A stretch of 64,000 nucleotides of DNA from Centroberyx gerrardi (taxonomy: Eukaryota; Chordata; Actinopteri; Beryciformes; Berycidae): NCBI RefSeq assembly GCF_048128805.1, contig NC_136004.1, forward strand, positions 17,112,185-17,176,184, read 5' to 3'. How positions within the stretch are numbered: the stretch's first letter is position 1; the number at the start of each line of letters is the position of its first letter. Shown here piece after piece: positions 40,261 through 52,480 of the stretch. A program made the position numbers and the translations under genes. The notes under the pieces are model-generated. The model had not been told where the DNA came from and did not search any database. It worked only from the letters and a program-made list of their open reading frames with translations.

Positions 40261-42516
40261 CAGCCAATGAACTGAACGAGTCCAGTCGCATTTACCACTT
40301 TTTGGGTCGTTCATGTGCGCGCAACTTGTAACTAGGACACGATTTCCGTCAGTACTTGAAGGCAGATCAAGACTGTCCTGGTCTTAGGGGGGAGATATTT
40401 CCTCAAACCCCATATTTAACTGTATCCCTTATTTCTGCCCTCTCATGCCACAGTCACCCTCACCCCTACAATACTGAAACATTTTAATTTGATCATCATC
40501 ATTTTAATCTACCACAGTTTTATCATTTCCAATCTATTGAAGCATTGATATGAGTCAGAGCAAAACAGAACAGGCACTGTTCCTTGACAGCAGGGAGTTT
40601 TGCATTCTTTGATTGATTTGATTGATTGATTGCTAAAGCAATAAAAGCAATAAAATGTCCTCTTTGTAGTTGCTTTTGCCATGATGCCTTTTATTTCGTC
40701 AGTATTTTTGATTATGTGGACATCTGCACTATATATATTTACAGCTCCTAGTTTTATAAATTTACATTTTGTTTGAATTCATCAGAAGTGTTGGGTGAAC
40801 AGAAATTAATAAGAAGATTATTATGTCAGAATCTCTGCAATATTGATAGCGCCATTGCTCTGCTATTTGCTTTCAATGTAGATTGTGAGTCTGGGCATCA
40901 GACTAGTTCAGGTCAACTCTGGAGCAGGAGGCTCGTTCACTGCCACTGGCTGGTGTGTGTTGGGGCGGGGGGCGAGGGTGTCATGGTCATTTCCTTTGTT
41001 ACACCATATAATTATGACGATGTTGTCATGTAAACGGACATTGTTCCGTTTGTGGACAGAACATGAGATTCAGAAAGTTAGAATGTTTATCACAACTGTC
41101 ACTGGAATGTTCATCCAAATGATGCTGTTGCCATGGTAACACATGAGCTTTCTGAGTCTCATGTACCAAATCAACACTGATTTACATTATCAAACATTCT
41201 ATGGCAGCCATTGTAAGTGTACTAGCCAAGTGATAATTAAAGAGTGTAGATTTGAATGGGAATGACTGTTTTATCAATTCAAACTCTACAACTCTAACTT
41301 TGTGTTTCTCATGCACTGTCCACAGTGCTCGTTTCCATGACTACAACATCTATGGCGGCCATCTTGAAGTGTACCAAAAAAAGATTACCTTGATCCATCA
41401 GGAAGTGGCCGTTCTATTGATTCTATTTCTGTGGATGGCACATAACAGAATTCATTTTTTACCTTTTCAATGGAGCTTTACCCACAAACAGAGGAGGGCA
41501 GTATTGCTCTGTCATGCAGCCATCACTGTAATGTTGTGGCACAGCCTGCATTGACGACTGCAGCAGTAGTTTTAGACTCAAAACTAATCATTAGTCAAGT
41601 GTTGGTCTTCTACCATTTTTGAAAGCCATTATTTGAAATCTTAAATTATATGAAGCAAGATCCTATAGCCTATTGGGCTACTTACTACTAGCATTTTGTA
41701 AGCTTTTACTCATATTTATGTCTGCCCTTCATGTGCTTGGTATTTCTGTTCTGTTCTGTTATTCTGTATTTTATTCATAGCTTTTATATTTGTGTGTGTC
41801 AACTATTTTCAGTGAAATTCCCTTTACATAAATTATCTTTGGCTGTGAACGGCCTGTGATGATGAGGACTGATTCCTGGCTGCTTTCCAGAAGCAACACT
41901 GGTAGACCTATCTTCAACAGATGGGCACGGCAGGCCGGCACCTCTAAATAGCACGTACTCAAACGCAGCCTCTGACTCTTCAATAAGATCCTGCAACCAC
42001 AGAAAGCACTGGCAAAGTTACGAAGGCATGTCTGAAGGCTGATCTTAGTTTGTGGAAAGAGACAGGTGACGAGTCTATCGCTGATGTTCTGCTCAGCTTT
42101 GGATTTGGATTTCAGCAGACAATTGTTTTCCACACACCAAGCTCACAGTGCGCTCCTGAGCCACAGCCTAACCTCCTTATCACCACTGTGCCTCTGTGTG
42201 CTGCTTAGTCCCACAGTAATTTCACCTAGGAGGATAATGGAGTGGCCGTTTTGAGTGGGCCTGCGCTACATTATTTCTTTATTTCTTCTTACTCATGCTA
42301 TGCATACACTCTCATGCACACACTTCTCAAAGCAACGAGAGGCTGTAGCTGTCTGTGTCCTCTCTGGCTCCGAGGGGGGGGGAGAGTGATTTATGATACG
42401 AGGGGCTTCTTTCCCTGCAACCTCAAGCAGTTATGGTGGACGAGTATATTTGCTGTGACGACTCCTTCCCCCTCAATGAAATGCAATTACGTGGGAGTGA
42501 AGGTCCATCAGAGAGG

Positions 42517-42586
<70 letters not shown>

Positions 42587-43560
42587 GAAAAATAGCATCC
42601 CTGGGGAGAAATTTAATCAAAATGTTGCAAATGATCAACTATGTTGGGGGAGGGACTGCTAACTGCTGTTGCAGGGAAATACAGATGCTGCATTCTGTGG
42701 ATTTGTGGGTCAACTCAGCCTCAGTGGAATGTAATTTTGCCACTGCACTGGGACACATTTATTATTACTGGTTGGCTTGGAAGGAGCTTTCACTCCATAA
42801 TGCATGAAACAAGGCCTATTGCTGGTAGCAGTGAGAAGAAGGAAGAAGCCTTCACAGGCTGGTATTTTCACATGGAGATTCATAGCTTTTATTTTTCCAT
42901 GAAAAGAAATCAGAAGACCATAATGTGTCTGTGCAGCCTGCAACCTGAAGGCTGTCCATTTAATATGCCATTTATAAGCTGAATTCCAAATTGCACTACC
43001 CAACTGGCGGTTATTAGATATTTTTGCATATGTCAAAAAGAATGACAAATGAGCGATATATGCAGTATGTAACAAATGAGGGGAAAATCAGAATATGAGC
43101 AAAAACAATATAAGAAATTGCATCATATATACAGGAAGAGCAAAAATGTGCTTGTGTTCAAACGGGTCTACAGAGGGCCGTACATATCGCTACTGTCATG
43201 GTAATCTGTTTCAACTTAAATTGGAGACAAACTGCGTCCCTCAAGCTTAATAAATCCTTTCAAATCCCATTGAATAAACTCATAGATGCATGGTGGTCAA
43301 GTCAAAACCAAGGCTGTTTTTTCTTAGTTCCTGAAAAAACAGAGGAACAAGGTTTTCATGCAACAGCAGCGAACCGAAAGTGTCTAGGTGTATGTGCATT
43401 ATAAAGAAAACTACACACCTTATAAAATATATTCAAATTACAGATGTAGATAACGTACAGAAAGTGCAGATGGATGTATATGTGTATTACTGTCTACACT
43501 ATCAAAAACCTCAGATGGAGACACCATATATTCAGGAAAGTGACAATGGGATGGAGGTAG
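40261..43560. other. Gene-free intergenic stretch
   Basis: No coding exon or RNA gene is supported. It contains a short (TTGA)n run near 40611 and a (GA)n/(GAAA)n microsatellite at 42520-42590. Long ORFs around 42.2-42.8 kb are built on that simple repeat. Confidence 0.55.
42520..42590. repeat. (GA)n followed by (GAAA)n microsatellite
   Basis: About 15 GA units then about nine GAAA units. Confidence 0.95.
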
Positions 43561-43589
43561 CATACATCTGAATGAAAAGGGAACGGACA

Positions 43590-44440
43590 CCAGTATTTAG
43601 GCTTCCACTAATAATCTCCCTGAATCAACTCTAATCTTGGGACAGGCTGCACAGTGTCTAGTAGGATATCAAGAAGGAAAGCATCCAGTTCTCTGAGGGA
43701 TGAAGGAGGTAAAAATGCATTTCGTACTGCAGAACTTCCCATAAACAGTCTAGAAGGGTCTTCTGGTGGCTGGGGAGGCCATGGGAGGCATTTGACTTCA
43801 TCCTGATGTTCATCAAACCACTCTTCAATTTGTTTAGCAGTGTGCATTGGGACATTATCATCTTGGAATATGGGAACATCATGAGGTCCCAAAAATGGCC
43901 TCATATTCCTTTGCCATTACACGACCATGCAGAGCAACCATCGGATCTATTGACTCCCACAAGATGGCTGCCAATACCATTTCACATCCACAACCATGGG
44001 TGAAGGCTTTCTCCAAAAGAAAACCCGTCCGGATGTAGGAAAACAGGTGAAAGATCACTCAAAAGACCATATTACTTATTTATGGCTTGAATACAAACGG
44101 TTTTCAAATGGCAGCCCTGCTATAAATACCAGCTTTGTGAAGCTCATGACGTACAGTTTTTGTTGAAAGTGTGTCACAGAAGTGTTTGTTCATTTCTGTG
44201 GTCATTTTTGAGGACGTAATTTTGTGTTGTGTTTAGCAACAATCCTGAATCTATCCCTACTGACTTGCAGCCACTGCTCCTCTTCACTGATGCAGTTTGT
44301 CTGTGTTTTGCATGTTGTCATGATTTTCAAGGCCGTTCCTCTTGCCACATTAAACATTTTGCAGTTTTTACCGTACCTACAGTTTGGGTAATAACTATTT
44401 GGCCTATTTGGAACTCTGTTAGTTGCCTCATGTTGCTTTG
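43590..44440 (-). pseudogene. Decayed Tc1/mariner-like transposase
   Basis: On the minus strand, broken reading frames give in order: KMFNVARGTALKIM (helix-turn-helix region); then MTTEMNKHFCDTLSTKTVRH and ELHKAGIYSRAAI, the usual STKTVRRELHK..GRAA block; then HLFSYIRTG. The catalytic core follows as IFQDDNVPMHTAKQIEEWF and VKCLPWPPQPPED, where the second catalytic Asp region is recognisable. Stops and frameshifts separate these pieces. The conserved SPDLNPIE acidic motif is damaged to PPEDPS. I did not find intact terminal inverted repeats. It is a dead Tc1-like copy. Confidence 0.8.
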
Positions 44441-45622
44441 AATGCCCTAATTGGCATTCAACTTAATATGGCTTACTATGTAGCTGCCTTTGTAATTATG
44501 ATTTAGTTACTTCAAAGTTAAAATCTTTTTTCATGTGCTGTTTTTTTGTCCCCCACCCTGTAAATGTGTGGGGGAGCTGGGGGAGTGACAAGAGGGTTTC
44601 TGGCTCAAAGTCCCTAGAGAAAAGTAGGTCTGTGGAGTAATAATAACTAGCTGCTATAGGCCTATTGTAAATTGTATTCGGTGAATGAGCGTGCATCCCA
44701 GAATAACTAGCTGATGCTGAATAAAGAGGTATGGTTAAATTTCAGTGGACCCTGTGTGGATTTAACGTCCAAATTTTTGAATGTTAAATGTGTGTTTACA
44801 GTAATTTTGCTCTGTTCTTGGTGTGTTGTGTTCTCTGGCTATTGCTGCAGAACGAACCACAGATGAGCTTCAAAGCAGTGAACTCTTAGCCACTTCTCCA
44901 GATAAGAATCCACAACAATCCAGTTTAGAATAGGCTTTAATTGAAAAGGAAGTGATGTGGCAGAATGAGCGACTGATGAAGGAGAAACGATGGCATGAAA
45001 TGAATGACCCTCGGGTCATATTGTGGACTAATTCCATGCCCATCTGGCATATGCTCATATGAGCTAAAACTGCTCAGCTGTGGAAATAGATCAAACTGTG
45101 TGGGTGTGGAGATTAAATCAGTGAAGAATACTAATTCCAATTTTGCTGTGTTGATGCAATTAAATGCCTCATGTCACTTTGGGATTATTATCAGAATGAA
45201 ACAATCTTACAAAAACAAGTTAGGTGCCTGTTACTTGTAACACATTCCTTTATTTTATCTCCTGTATCAGTGGTGTCAAATGATGTAATGCATGGTACAT
45301 GAATCTTTGTCTCCATAAAATACTTTTTTAATATGTTTTTTTTACAAATTTTGTAAAGGAAAGGTTCGCTGCATGCAACAGCGTGATCTTTAGATTAGGT
45401 GACATGTTAACTTAAAGCGCACTCCAGCGCACAGAGAAGCCCCAACAGAGGAGGCCTCACGAATACAGAGTGACCCATCACAGACTATTAAAATACCAAC
45501 CTGTCTTTTGGTTACTTGCAGGGACTCTGCTTCAAGAGGTAGAAAATCCATCTGCCCACCTGGAGAGAAAAAGAGACCTGTCAGGCCAGGAAATAAATCC
45601 CTCTGGCACAGACGCCTCGGTC

Positions 45623-45627
<5 letters not shown>

Positions 45628-45690
<63 letters not shown>
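45628..45690. repeat. (CT)n microsatellite
   Basis: About 31 CT units, the longest dinucleotide tract in the window. Confidence 0.97.
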
Positions 45691-45692
<2 letters not shown>

Positions 45693-46699
45693 CGTCTCCC
45701 TCTCCTCTCTCCAGCCTCTGCGGACCGGCTTTGGAGCCGCCAGTCTGCCTGCCTTTCTGTCTGAGTGGAGGCTTTGTTCTGGGTGACAGAGCTGGGTGTC
45801 AGAGATAGAGGATCTCGTTAGACAGTCAGAGGGAGAGGGATGGTGACGCTCTTTGCACTCTCCGAGTATGGATGGCTCAGAAGGCAGGGATGAGTGGGCA
45901 GTAAAATGGATGACAGAGTGAAGCAGAGCTGCACTGGCAGGAAGAAGGGCCTCCCTGACTGTCAGCATCCCAAATGCCTATCTACAAGGAGGGGTTTGCT
46001 TCAAAATACAATATCCACAATTTGAAGAAACTGATGCCTTCTCTTACAAAATGATTGTCTTTTGTGGGCTGCCAGGCCTTACTAGAGGTGTGTTCAGCTC
46101 AAAACAAAACAAAAAGAAGCACATATGTCTATAAAAAGGGCTAATATATGAGCATATACTGTATATACATGCATACATACCCACACATACATATTCATAC
46201 ATACACATAGGCACATGGAATAATTTTTACTTGTAAATTGCCCTCCTCATCGACCAAGCCTTTTCTAAAAAAGTAGCAGAAGAGAAAGTTTCATATTGAA
46301 AGAGCCATTTCCGTTTTTCAACCACGTGAATTAAATTTTTTTTAAATCAACTTTGTTAAAAAACTCTTCCTAATGGCGTCATAGAAGGGAAAATACAAAG
46401 TCAGTTTCATTTTCAATTTCTTTGAGTTCACATAGACAATACAGTCTGTCCTCCTCAGTGGTGCCCACATACCGGCCTGTCTCAAAATGAAGGCCAAATA
46501 TTCCAGCTCTGAATTGAGCACATAAAGACCTCCTTTTCCCAGGCAGGTAATACAAAACATACAGTAATTGTCTGTGGTTGGTGTCAGTGGTCCTTCCTCC
46601 GTCGGGCCAGGAGTTCTTCTTCCGTCTAGACTCAGTCAAAGAGATCAAACAGTCCACAGCAAAAAACTTACTCTTACGGCCTCAAAATTCTCCTGATTC

Positions 46700-46720
46700 G
46701 CACACACACACACACACACA
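46700..46720. repeat. (CA)n microsatellite
   Basis: About ten CA units. Confidence 0.9.
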
Positions 46721-47699
46721 ATAGTCAAGGGTTCACTCACAGTCCAGCTCTGCATGGTCCAGCAGTCGGTCTTTCTCCCTGAAAGGCCCAGTGCACAGTG
46801 AGACTCCGCTCCCTATGGTCCTTCTTAAAAAAATTGCAGTTAACTTAAGTCCATGATTGACAAAATGCTAACATGTTTGCAGCCTGGATGGACCATATGT
46901 TAGAGCTACAGAATGATATATTTCAGGAACTTATCCCTTTTCCTAAATATAATTTGGATATGCCTTTGGTCAATGCAATCTTTAACAACTAAATACTTAT
47001 ATTTTACTTTGTGCTTTCAGGTATACCCAGAATTTGATGCTTTCCTCAAGAGCCAATATAAGAAATATCACAAAAATAGTTCTGTTTTGCTGTTATTTAC
47101 ATCCTCTCAAATAGAAAATAACTACTCTAAAATGCCAAGTGCAGTCCTAATCATTTTGCTAGCTAAATCACTTTTTCTTCTCGCCGCAAAATATAAATGA
47201 ATAGAAACGTTGTGTTGTCATACAAAACCTTTCAGATACACCACATGCTTATTATCTCATCAGGTCACTCTGACATCTGAGTTGTCTGTCCTTGACCCCA
47301 CTAACTATTACTGCCTCGTCCGCAGATCGGCTCAGCTGCCACATATGCCATAGGGTCTGTTCAAAAAAACCCTACAGCACAGAAACCAGCATCGTGGATA
47401 ATTAATTTTCCTGGAAGCTTATGCCGTATACACACCAACTTGGAGGGAGGTAGAGTGGAGAATCGCTTTTTTAGTATGCTGTCCTTCCTAAACTCCGGAG
47501 GAATACAGAAACGATTAGGCAGAAGGGAGAGACGCTTTTTCCGCATGACTTCCTGCCCATGGTCTGGAGAGACTGGACACGATTAATTCACTTTATGCTC
47601 TTATCTGTCCTTCCTCTTTAACTTATTGACACAGCCCCCCGAGGGGAGGCATTTCACATAGAGGCACCCTTTATGAATGACTGAACAAAGAGGATACTC

Positions 47700-47700
<1 letters not shown>

Positions 47701-47750
<50 letters not shown>
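47701..47750. repeat. (GT)12 (GA)13 compound microsatellite
   Basis: Twelve GT units join directly to thirteen GA units. Confidence 0.95.
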
Positions 47751-48594
47751 CAGAACATTTGTTTTGGCATGGAGAGTCATTATAATAGACAGGCACAGAT
47801 ATTCATATTTGTGATCTGTTTTCCAGGCGATTGGCATGGCGCTCTTGTCCTCATCAGTGTCATATTTGCTTGTTTGTCAGCGGCGGCAGATTAAAGCCTG
47901 TGTCAGTAACATCAGCCTGGAGATGATCTCCCTCAGGCGGTCTCGTGTGGTCGGCTTGTTCCTCCAGGCTAGTCACATGCCTGGGGAACTCAGCAGGGCC
48001 AACAGGTGAACAAATGATCCCGTGAAAAGACAGGAGACAGAAATAGCTCGGAGATCTCAGGTCTCCGCTGAGGGGCAGCCATTACCGGGGACCTCCCTCG
48101 GGCGCTTCTCGCTGTTCGACTTATTATTTCACTTCCACATTGCCCTATGCCATTCAGGGGAGTGGGTGGACAAGCCACTGGCTCTGTCAAACGAACCAAT
48201 TCCAACACTAACAGCCACATCTTCCAGCACACAAGGATGACTCAGCAACCGTGGGTGGCTAATTATTTCCTTCACCCACCAAGAGGGGAAGTGAGATGGC
48301 TGGCTGGTGACTTTGTTCAGTTTCTTTGGTAACATTATTGCTCAGACGTACTCCCCGGAAATTGTCTACTTGTCGTTAGTTGTAACTTGTTTATGAGCCT
48401 TTGTGAATGCAGGCTGAATATGATTCTGTGGCAGGGGGGAAATTATTCAACAAAAGCCTTGATGTGACTCATACAGGTGTTATCCTATTAAAGTAGGATT
48501 ATTTGAGGCCTTCCCACATCCTACAGTTAGGAACTCATATGGCAATAGTCAGTTGTAATGTATGAATCAAAAGCCAGCAGTATTAAAAGTCACA

Positions 48595-48652
48595 AATCAA
48601 TGCTCGGTTTGTCAGTGGCACTTTTGTGCCACTGACAAACCGAGCATTGATT
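48595..48652. repeat. Perfect 27-bp hairpin with TTTT loop
   Basis: The left arm (48595-48621) starts AATCAATGCTCGG and ends CAGTGGCAC. The right arm (48626-48652) is its exact reverse complement, and the loop is TTTT. No mismatch in 27 pairs. It directly precedes the ACATGTG-rich patch. Confidence 0.95.
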
Positions 48653-49040
48653 CACATGTGAAAACCCACATGTGAATTCAATGCACATGTGCTTTTTGGT
48701 CACATGTTGGTTTTCCTATGTGAACATGTGAAGTTTCTCATTTCCCGTGTGAAAATGACATTTGCATCTGTGAATTGTCTCTTTGCATGTGAAATTAAGT
48801 TTTCACATATGAAACAAATCATATGTCAAGTCATATGTAATGGCAGGTGAAAACCTGAAAAAAAATTTCACATGTGAAAAAAACCCACTTATCACCTATG
48901 AATTGACATCTGAAGTAAAAACTGTCACGTGATGTCAGGATACAATGTGAAAAAGAAAAGTTCACATATGAAAACCAACACTGTGTCCAAAAAGCACATG
49001 TGCTTTGAAGTCACATGTGGGTTTTCGCATGTGTAAGTTG
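48653..49040. repeat. ACATGTG palindrome-rich repeat patch
   Basis: About ten copies of the self-complementary word CACATGTG or its variants (ACATATG, CATGTG) lie in about 390 bp, usually followed by AAA. Longer structure is present: 48684-48712 (CACATGTGCTTTTTGG..CAACATG-like) is inverted at 48973-49002, and a related direct copy begins at 48995. It looks like a fold-back repeat unit; no coding capacity. Confidence 0.8.
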
Positions 49041-50824
49041 CTGGCAGGTGGTAGTTGACGGGCGAGGGCCATCTGATGCCACTGACATCTGATTCATCAT
49101 TGCGGGCCCTATGGTAATTATACATGAGGCTCCCATCTGGAGACCGCCTCCAATACGTAATGCAAAAACAAATAGCCAGCGGCATCATCCATTTCCTCCA
49201 GCTTCACATCTGCAAGGCCGGCATGTAAACCCCCAGAATCAGGCAGCCAGAGCTCCACTATCTGCTTCCACAGCTCCGCTTGCTTCAGAGGACAGAGGCC
49301 TCCACCCAGCTGCCTTACTGTCCTGCGTGACTTGAAACATGACACAAAAGTTTCTCCACCGCCCACCAGAACTTCTTCTAGCTCATTATTTTAAGCATAT
49401 TACCATTTCAGATATTCAGTTATTACTCTGTCTTAGATATAAGTGATGCCAGATTGGACCGATGTTATTATCATCATCTAACTTTGGAGGGAAACTGTAA
49501 TGATATGACATTCTGATTACATGCAGCAATCTCCTCATGAGCCCAGGTCACTTTGAGGATTAGTGTTGCTAATTGACTTTTTCTCAGCCATAGGATATTT
49601 CTGATCACTCTAACAGGATTTAGATGGTAAAGCCGCACAGATGATCACATAAAACCGCAGAGCCTGGGTCATATTGGATTATCATAGCTGCATAATTTAT
49701 GACATTTCTGTTTGTATCTTATTGGTTTAATTTCCTTAATTCAAAAGCTTGTTTCCTACCCAAAGCTAGAACGTATATTTTGGTGAGATCTATGAGAGAG
49801 TTTAGATAAATAGTTTTCTCTTAATCTGCAGTGACACTGATAACAGTAAACATGTCTGTGCTGCGTTTGATTAAAGCGAGAGCGATATACTTAGTTTTCA
49901 CTTGATCTTTTGAATGAATGTGTACATCTGCTGCAGCAGAAAGTCTGCCTGGCGGTGTGCTTAACAAGATAACAGTAAGACTGGTATTATGGTACAAACC
50001 GCTTCATTGGCAGTTTGTAAATATATATTCCAGTGAGTGAGGTGCCAAGATTTGTAAACTCCTTTCAGCTTCCTCGGATGTCTGGTTTGAATTTGGCATG
50101 ACAATGAGAAAATATCTAATGTTCAACTATTCTTTTCCTAACAAATCAGTTATTCTTTCATTGTGACCCTTGGAAAGATGACATAACTCCCAAAACCTCC
50201 TTATATAATGTTCTCCTCTGTAACAGAGTAAGGGGCTCCCTCAACTAATACTCCTGGTTATAGTGGTTGTAATCCCTGTGGTGTATCCATTAAAGTACAA
50301 GAGAAGATGTTTTACACTCATCCAGTTCACTTGTCTTTCTTCAGTGGGATGTGTGTCAGTTTAGATGGATGTATATAAACATAACAAATACACACACTGC
50401 TTATCACAAACATCTCTGCACTTTCTAATACAAAACTGGTACAAAACTTCTCAATTAGTGACCTTATTCAAGTCATGATTCAAAGATCTCAGCTGGCTGA
50501 ATGAAATACCAAAGCTCTTCAGGGAGTTGAGACAACCACTCACAGTCTAAATAAATTACTACAGGCTGCAAGCCGTCTTTACATCCTCAGACAGAAAGAA
50601 AGCAATACGAGTATCTGCAATACCATTCACTGAATGGGAATTTAACTAACCTGTTTTTTCTTATAAAAATAAGATAATCTAGTCAGAAATTATGAACATA
50701 AACAACTCTCACCCAACATTAGAAATCAGAGAACTAAGACTCTAATCTGCAATGTCATGGAGCTGCTCCAGGGACAGTGAATACAAGGCCGACTTGGTGA
50801 ATGCATGCAAAATCAGTTTGAATT

Positions 50825-50960
50825 TCAATTCAATTCAATTCAATTCAATTCAATTCAATTCAACTTAATTTATCCCATATGGGACAATTTAAAAGATAAT
50901 TAAAAGTACAAACAATCATCAAAAGCAAACGTAGACTACACATATCCCATAACAAAAAGA
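50825..50960 (-). mobile_element. Retroposon 3' tail with (GAATT)n
   Basis: On the minus strand the text ..TTGTCCCATATGGGATAAAT followed by TAAGTTGAATTGAATT.. resembles the 3' end of fish LINE/SINE retroposons with a pentanucleotide (GAATT)n tail of about seven units. No ORF is present, so this is a 5'-truncated copy. Confidence 0.55.
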
Positions 50961-52035
50961 GTGCAGGCAGAGGTCAGCAGTCAATTGCATACAGATGAAA
51001 TAATAGTTTACAATTGTCCTGTGTTTGAAATCTCACAATTCTTATTTATTTTTATTGCTTCTAGTACAAAGGTATTTTTCTACTTTTACATCCAAATGAG
51101 TTTTATATCACTGTAGTGCTCTTATTCCAGCATAGAAAATGCACCCTTAGTCTGAGAAAATGTGCCTGGGTAATATTTTTCTGTGTTTTGCAATTCAGTC
51201 TCCCTAGAGCTGCTGGGTGAACGGTGGTCACCAACACTGACTGAACTGTCACTAGGCATCAGCAATACTTGAAAGATAAAATCTAGTGTTGTTCCCCTTT
51301 AAGAGCAAAGAGGTCAGCGAAGTCAGGCCACTGAAGCAGACAGCCGCTGTTCTTTTCCAGCTCTTGAGTTTTCAAAAAGTTTTCTCTCCGGACCAGTTAA
51401 TGCTGTGTCACATGTCCTCCACACAGCAGTTGCCTCTGCTGCAGTTTGCCTCTGCTGCTGTACCTCTGGCACAAGTTTTAGTCCCATCATAACTTGCCAA
51501 TTTGTCAAAGTGGCCAAGCAGTAAGGCCTGAGTTATAGGGAAACCGATTTAGTGTGAAAATACCTCTCATTTTAACAAATAACTATGTGGAGCTTTGTAT
51601 ATCAACAGAACTGAACTTGAAGGCGTGGGGTGAAAAGTCAGTGATGTCTTGAGAAGGGTGTTTTGACTGCAACACCACCCATACACTAATTGGTGCTGCA
51701 GCGATATGTGTGTGCAGGAACCGTATTTCTATATGTGGGCTGAAAAGGGGTCATAGTCAGACGGGATCTGTGGAAATAATGTCAGAGGAAATAATGTAAC
51801 TCAGGTCTTGTCTGAATGGGAGGCAGCTGTATCTCTGAACCTCCCTCTGGATGGATAAAGCCTGTTAATGTAAAGATTTAACATGGAGCCCTGTTGGCCC
51901 ATCTGTGCGTATGAGCCAGCTCTAATCCTCTTGGGTATAAAGAGTGTGTGTGCATACGTGTGGATGCATGTGTGTGTGTGCATGTGTGTGTCTTTCTCTG
52001 TCTCTCTCTTTCTTTTTCTGTCTCTTTCCCTCTCT

Positions 52036-52125
52036 CAATTCAATTCAAAAAGGCATTATTGGCATGAATGATGATGAAATCACTGTTGCCAAACCAATAC
52101 AAAATGAAATAATAAAAAATAATGA
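52036..52125 (-). mobile_element. Second retroposon 3' tail
   Basis: On the minus strand, GCCAATAATGCCTTTTTGAA followed by TTGAATTG matches a common teleost retroposon 3' end (ttggcaacagtg..catgccaataaagcattttgaattgaattg). Truncated, non-coding. Confidence 0.5.
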
Positions 52126-52245
52126 TTAACATTCATATAAAATTTGTCCCAATTAAATCAATACAACATGCAGAGCAGTAGAGTCTAGATTGATTTGAGT
52201 GACACTGGTATATATAATTGTTTATGTCTATTGAAATCAAATATC

Positions 52246-52480
52246 TATACACTGAATGAACAAAATATTAGGAACATCTTCCTGATTGAGTTGCAGCTCC
52301 TTTTACACAAACCATATTTCAATTGCCCCAAAGCTTAAAAATCCTTCTCTAACTCGTCTGCTTCTCTACATCTCCTCCTTTGTGATTGGTATAGATGTAT
52401 TAAGGGAAATCAATAAGGGATAATGGCTTTTACCTAGATTCACCTCATCAGTGTACTTCATGAAGAGCAATTGTATCTAT
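52246..52480. mobile_element. Internally deleted fish MITE-like element
   Basis: The left part ATACACTGAATGAACAAAAT and ATTAGGAACATCTTCCTGAT matches a repeat I recall as widespread in teleosts, beginning tatacactgaacaaaa.attaggaacacctt. The segment from GCTTAAAAATCCTTCT through CACCTCATCAGTG matches its distal part. The middle and the distal terminus are missing. Family name not asserted. Confidence 0.6.

Larger units (their letters stand above)
44450..48590. other. Gene-free intergenic stretch
   Basis: No supported gene. It contains a (CT)n tract at 45628-45690, (CA)n at 46700-46720 and (GT)n(GA)n at 47701-47750. The long ORF spanning 45390-45968 is an artefact of the CT tract. Confidence 0.5.
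49050..52245. other. Gene-poor intergenic stretch
   Basis: No gene is firmly supported. It includes an open frame on the minus strand at 49118-49390 discussed as a weak candidate, a retroposon tail near 50.8 kb and another near 52.05 kb. The remainder is AT-rich and featureless to me. Confidence 0.5.

Noticed and set aside
42242..42807. ORFs of about 120 codons on both strands
   Set aside because: They run through the (GA)n/(GAAA)n tract and have no similarity elsewhere.
45390..45968. 192-codon minus-strand ORF
   Set aside because: Most of it is translated (CT)n microsatellite giving Arg-Glu repeats.
46990..47110. Possible isolated exon (VYPEFDAFLKSQYKKYHKN after a good acceptor at about 47021)
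   Set aside because: A pyrimidine tract and AG precede it, but there is no donor, no neighbour exon and no recognised family; likely chance.
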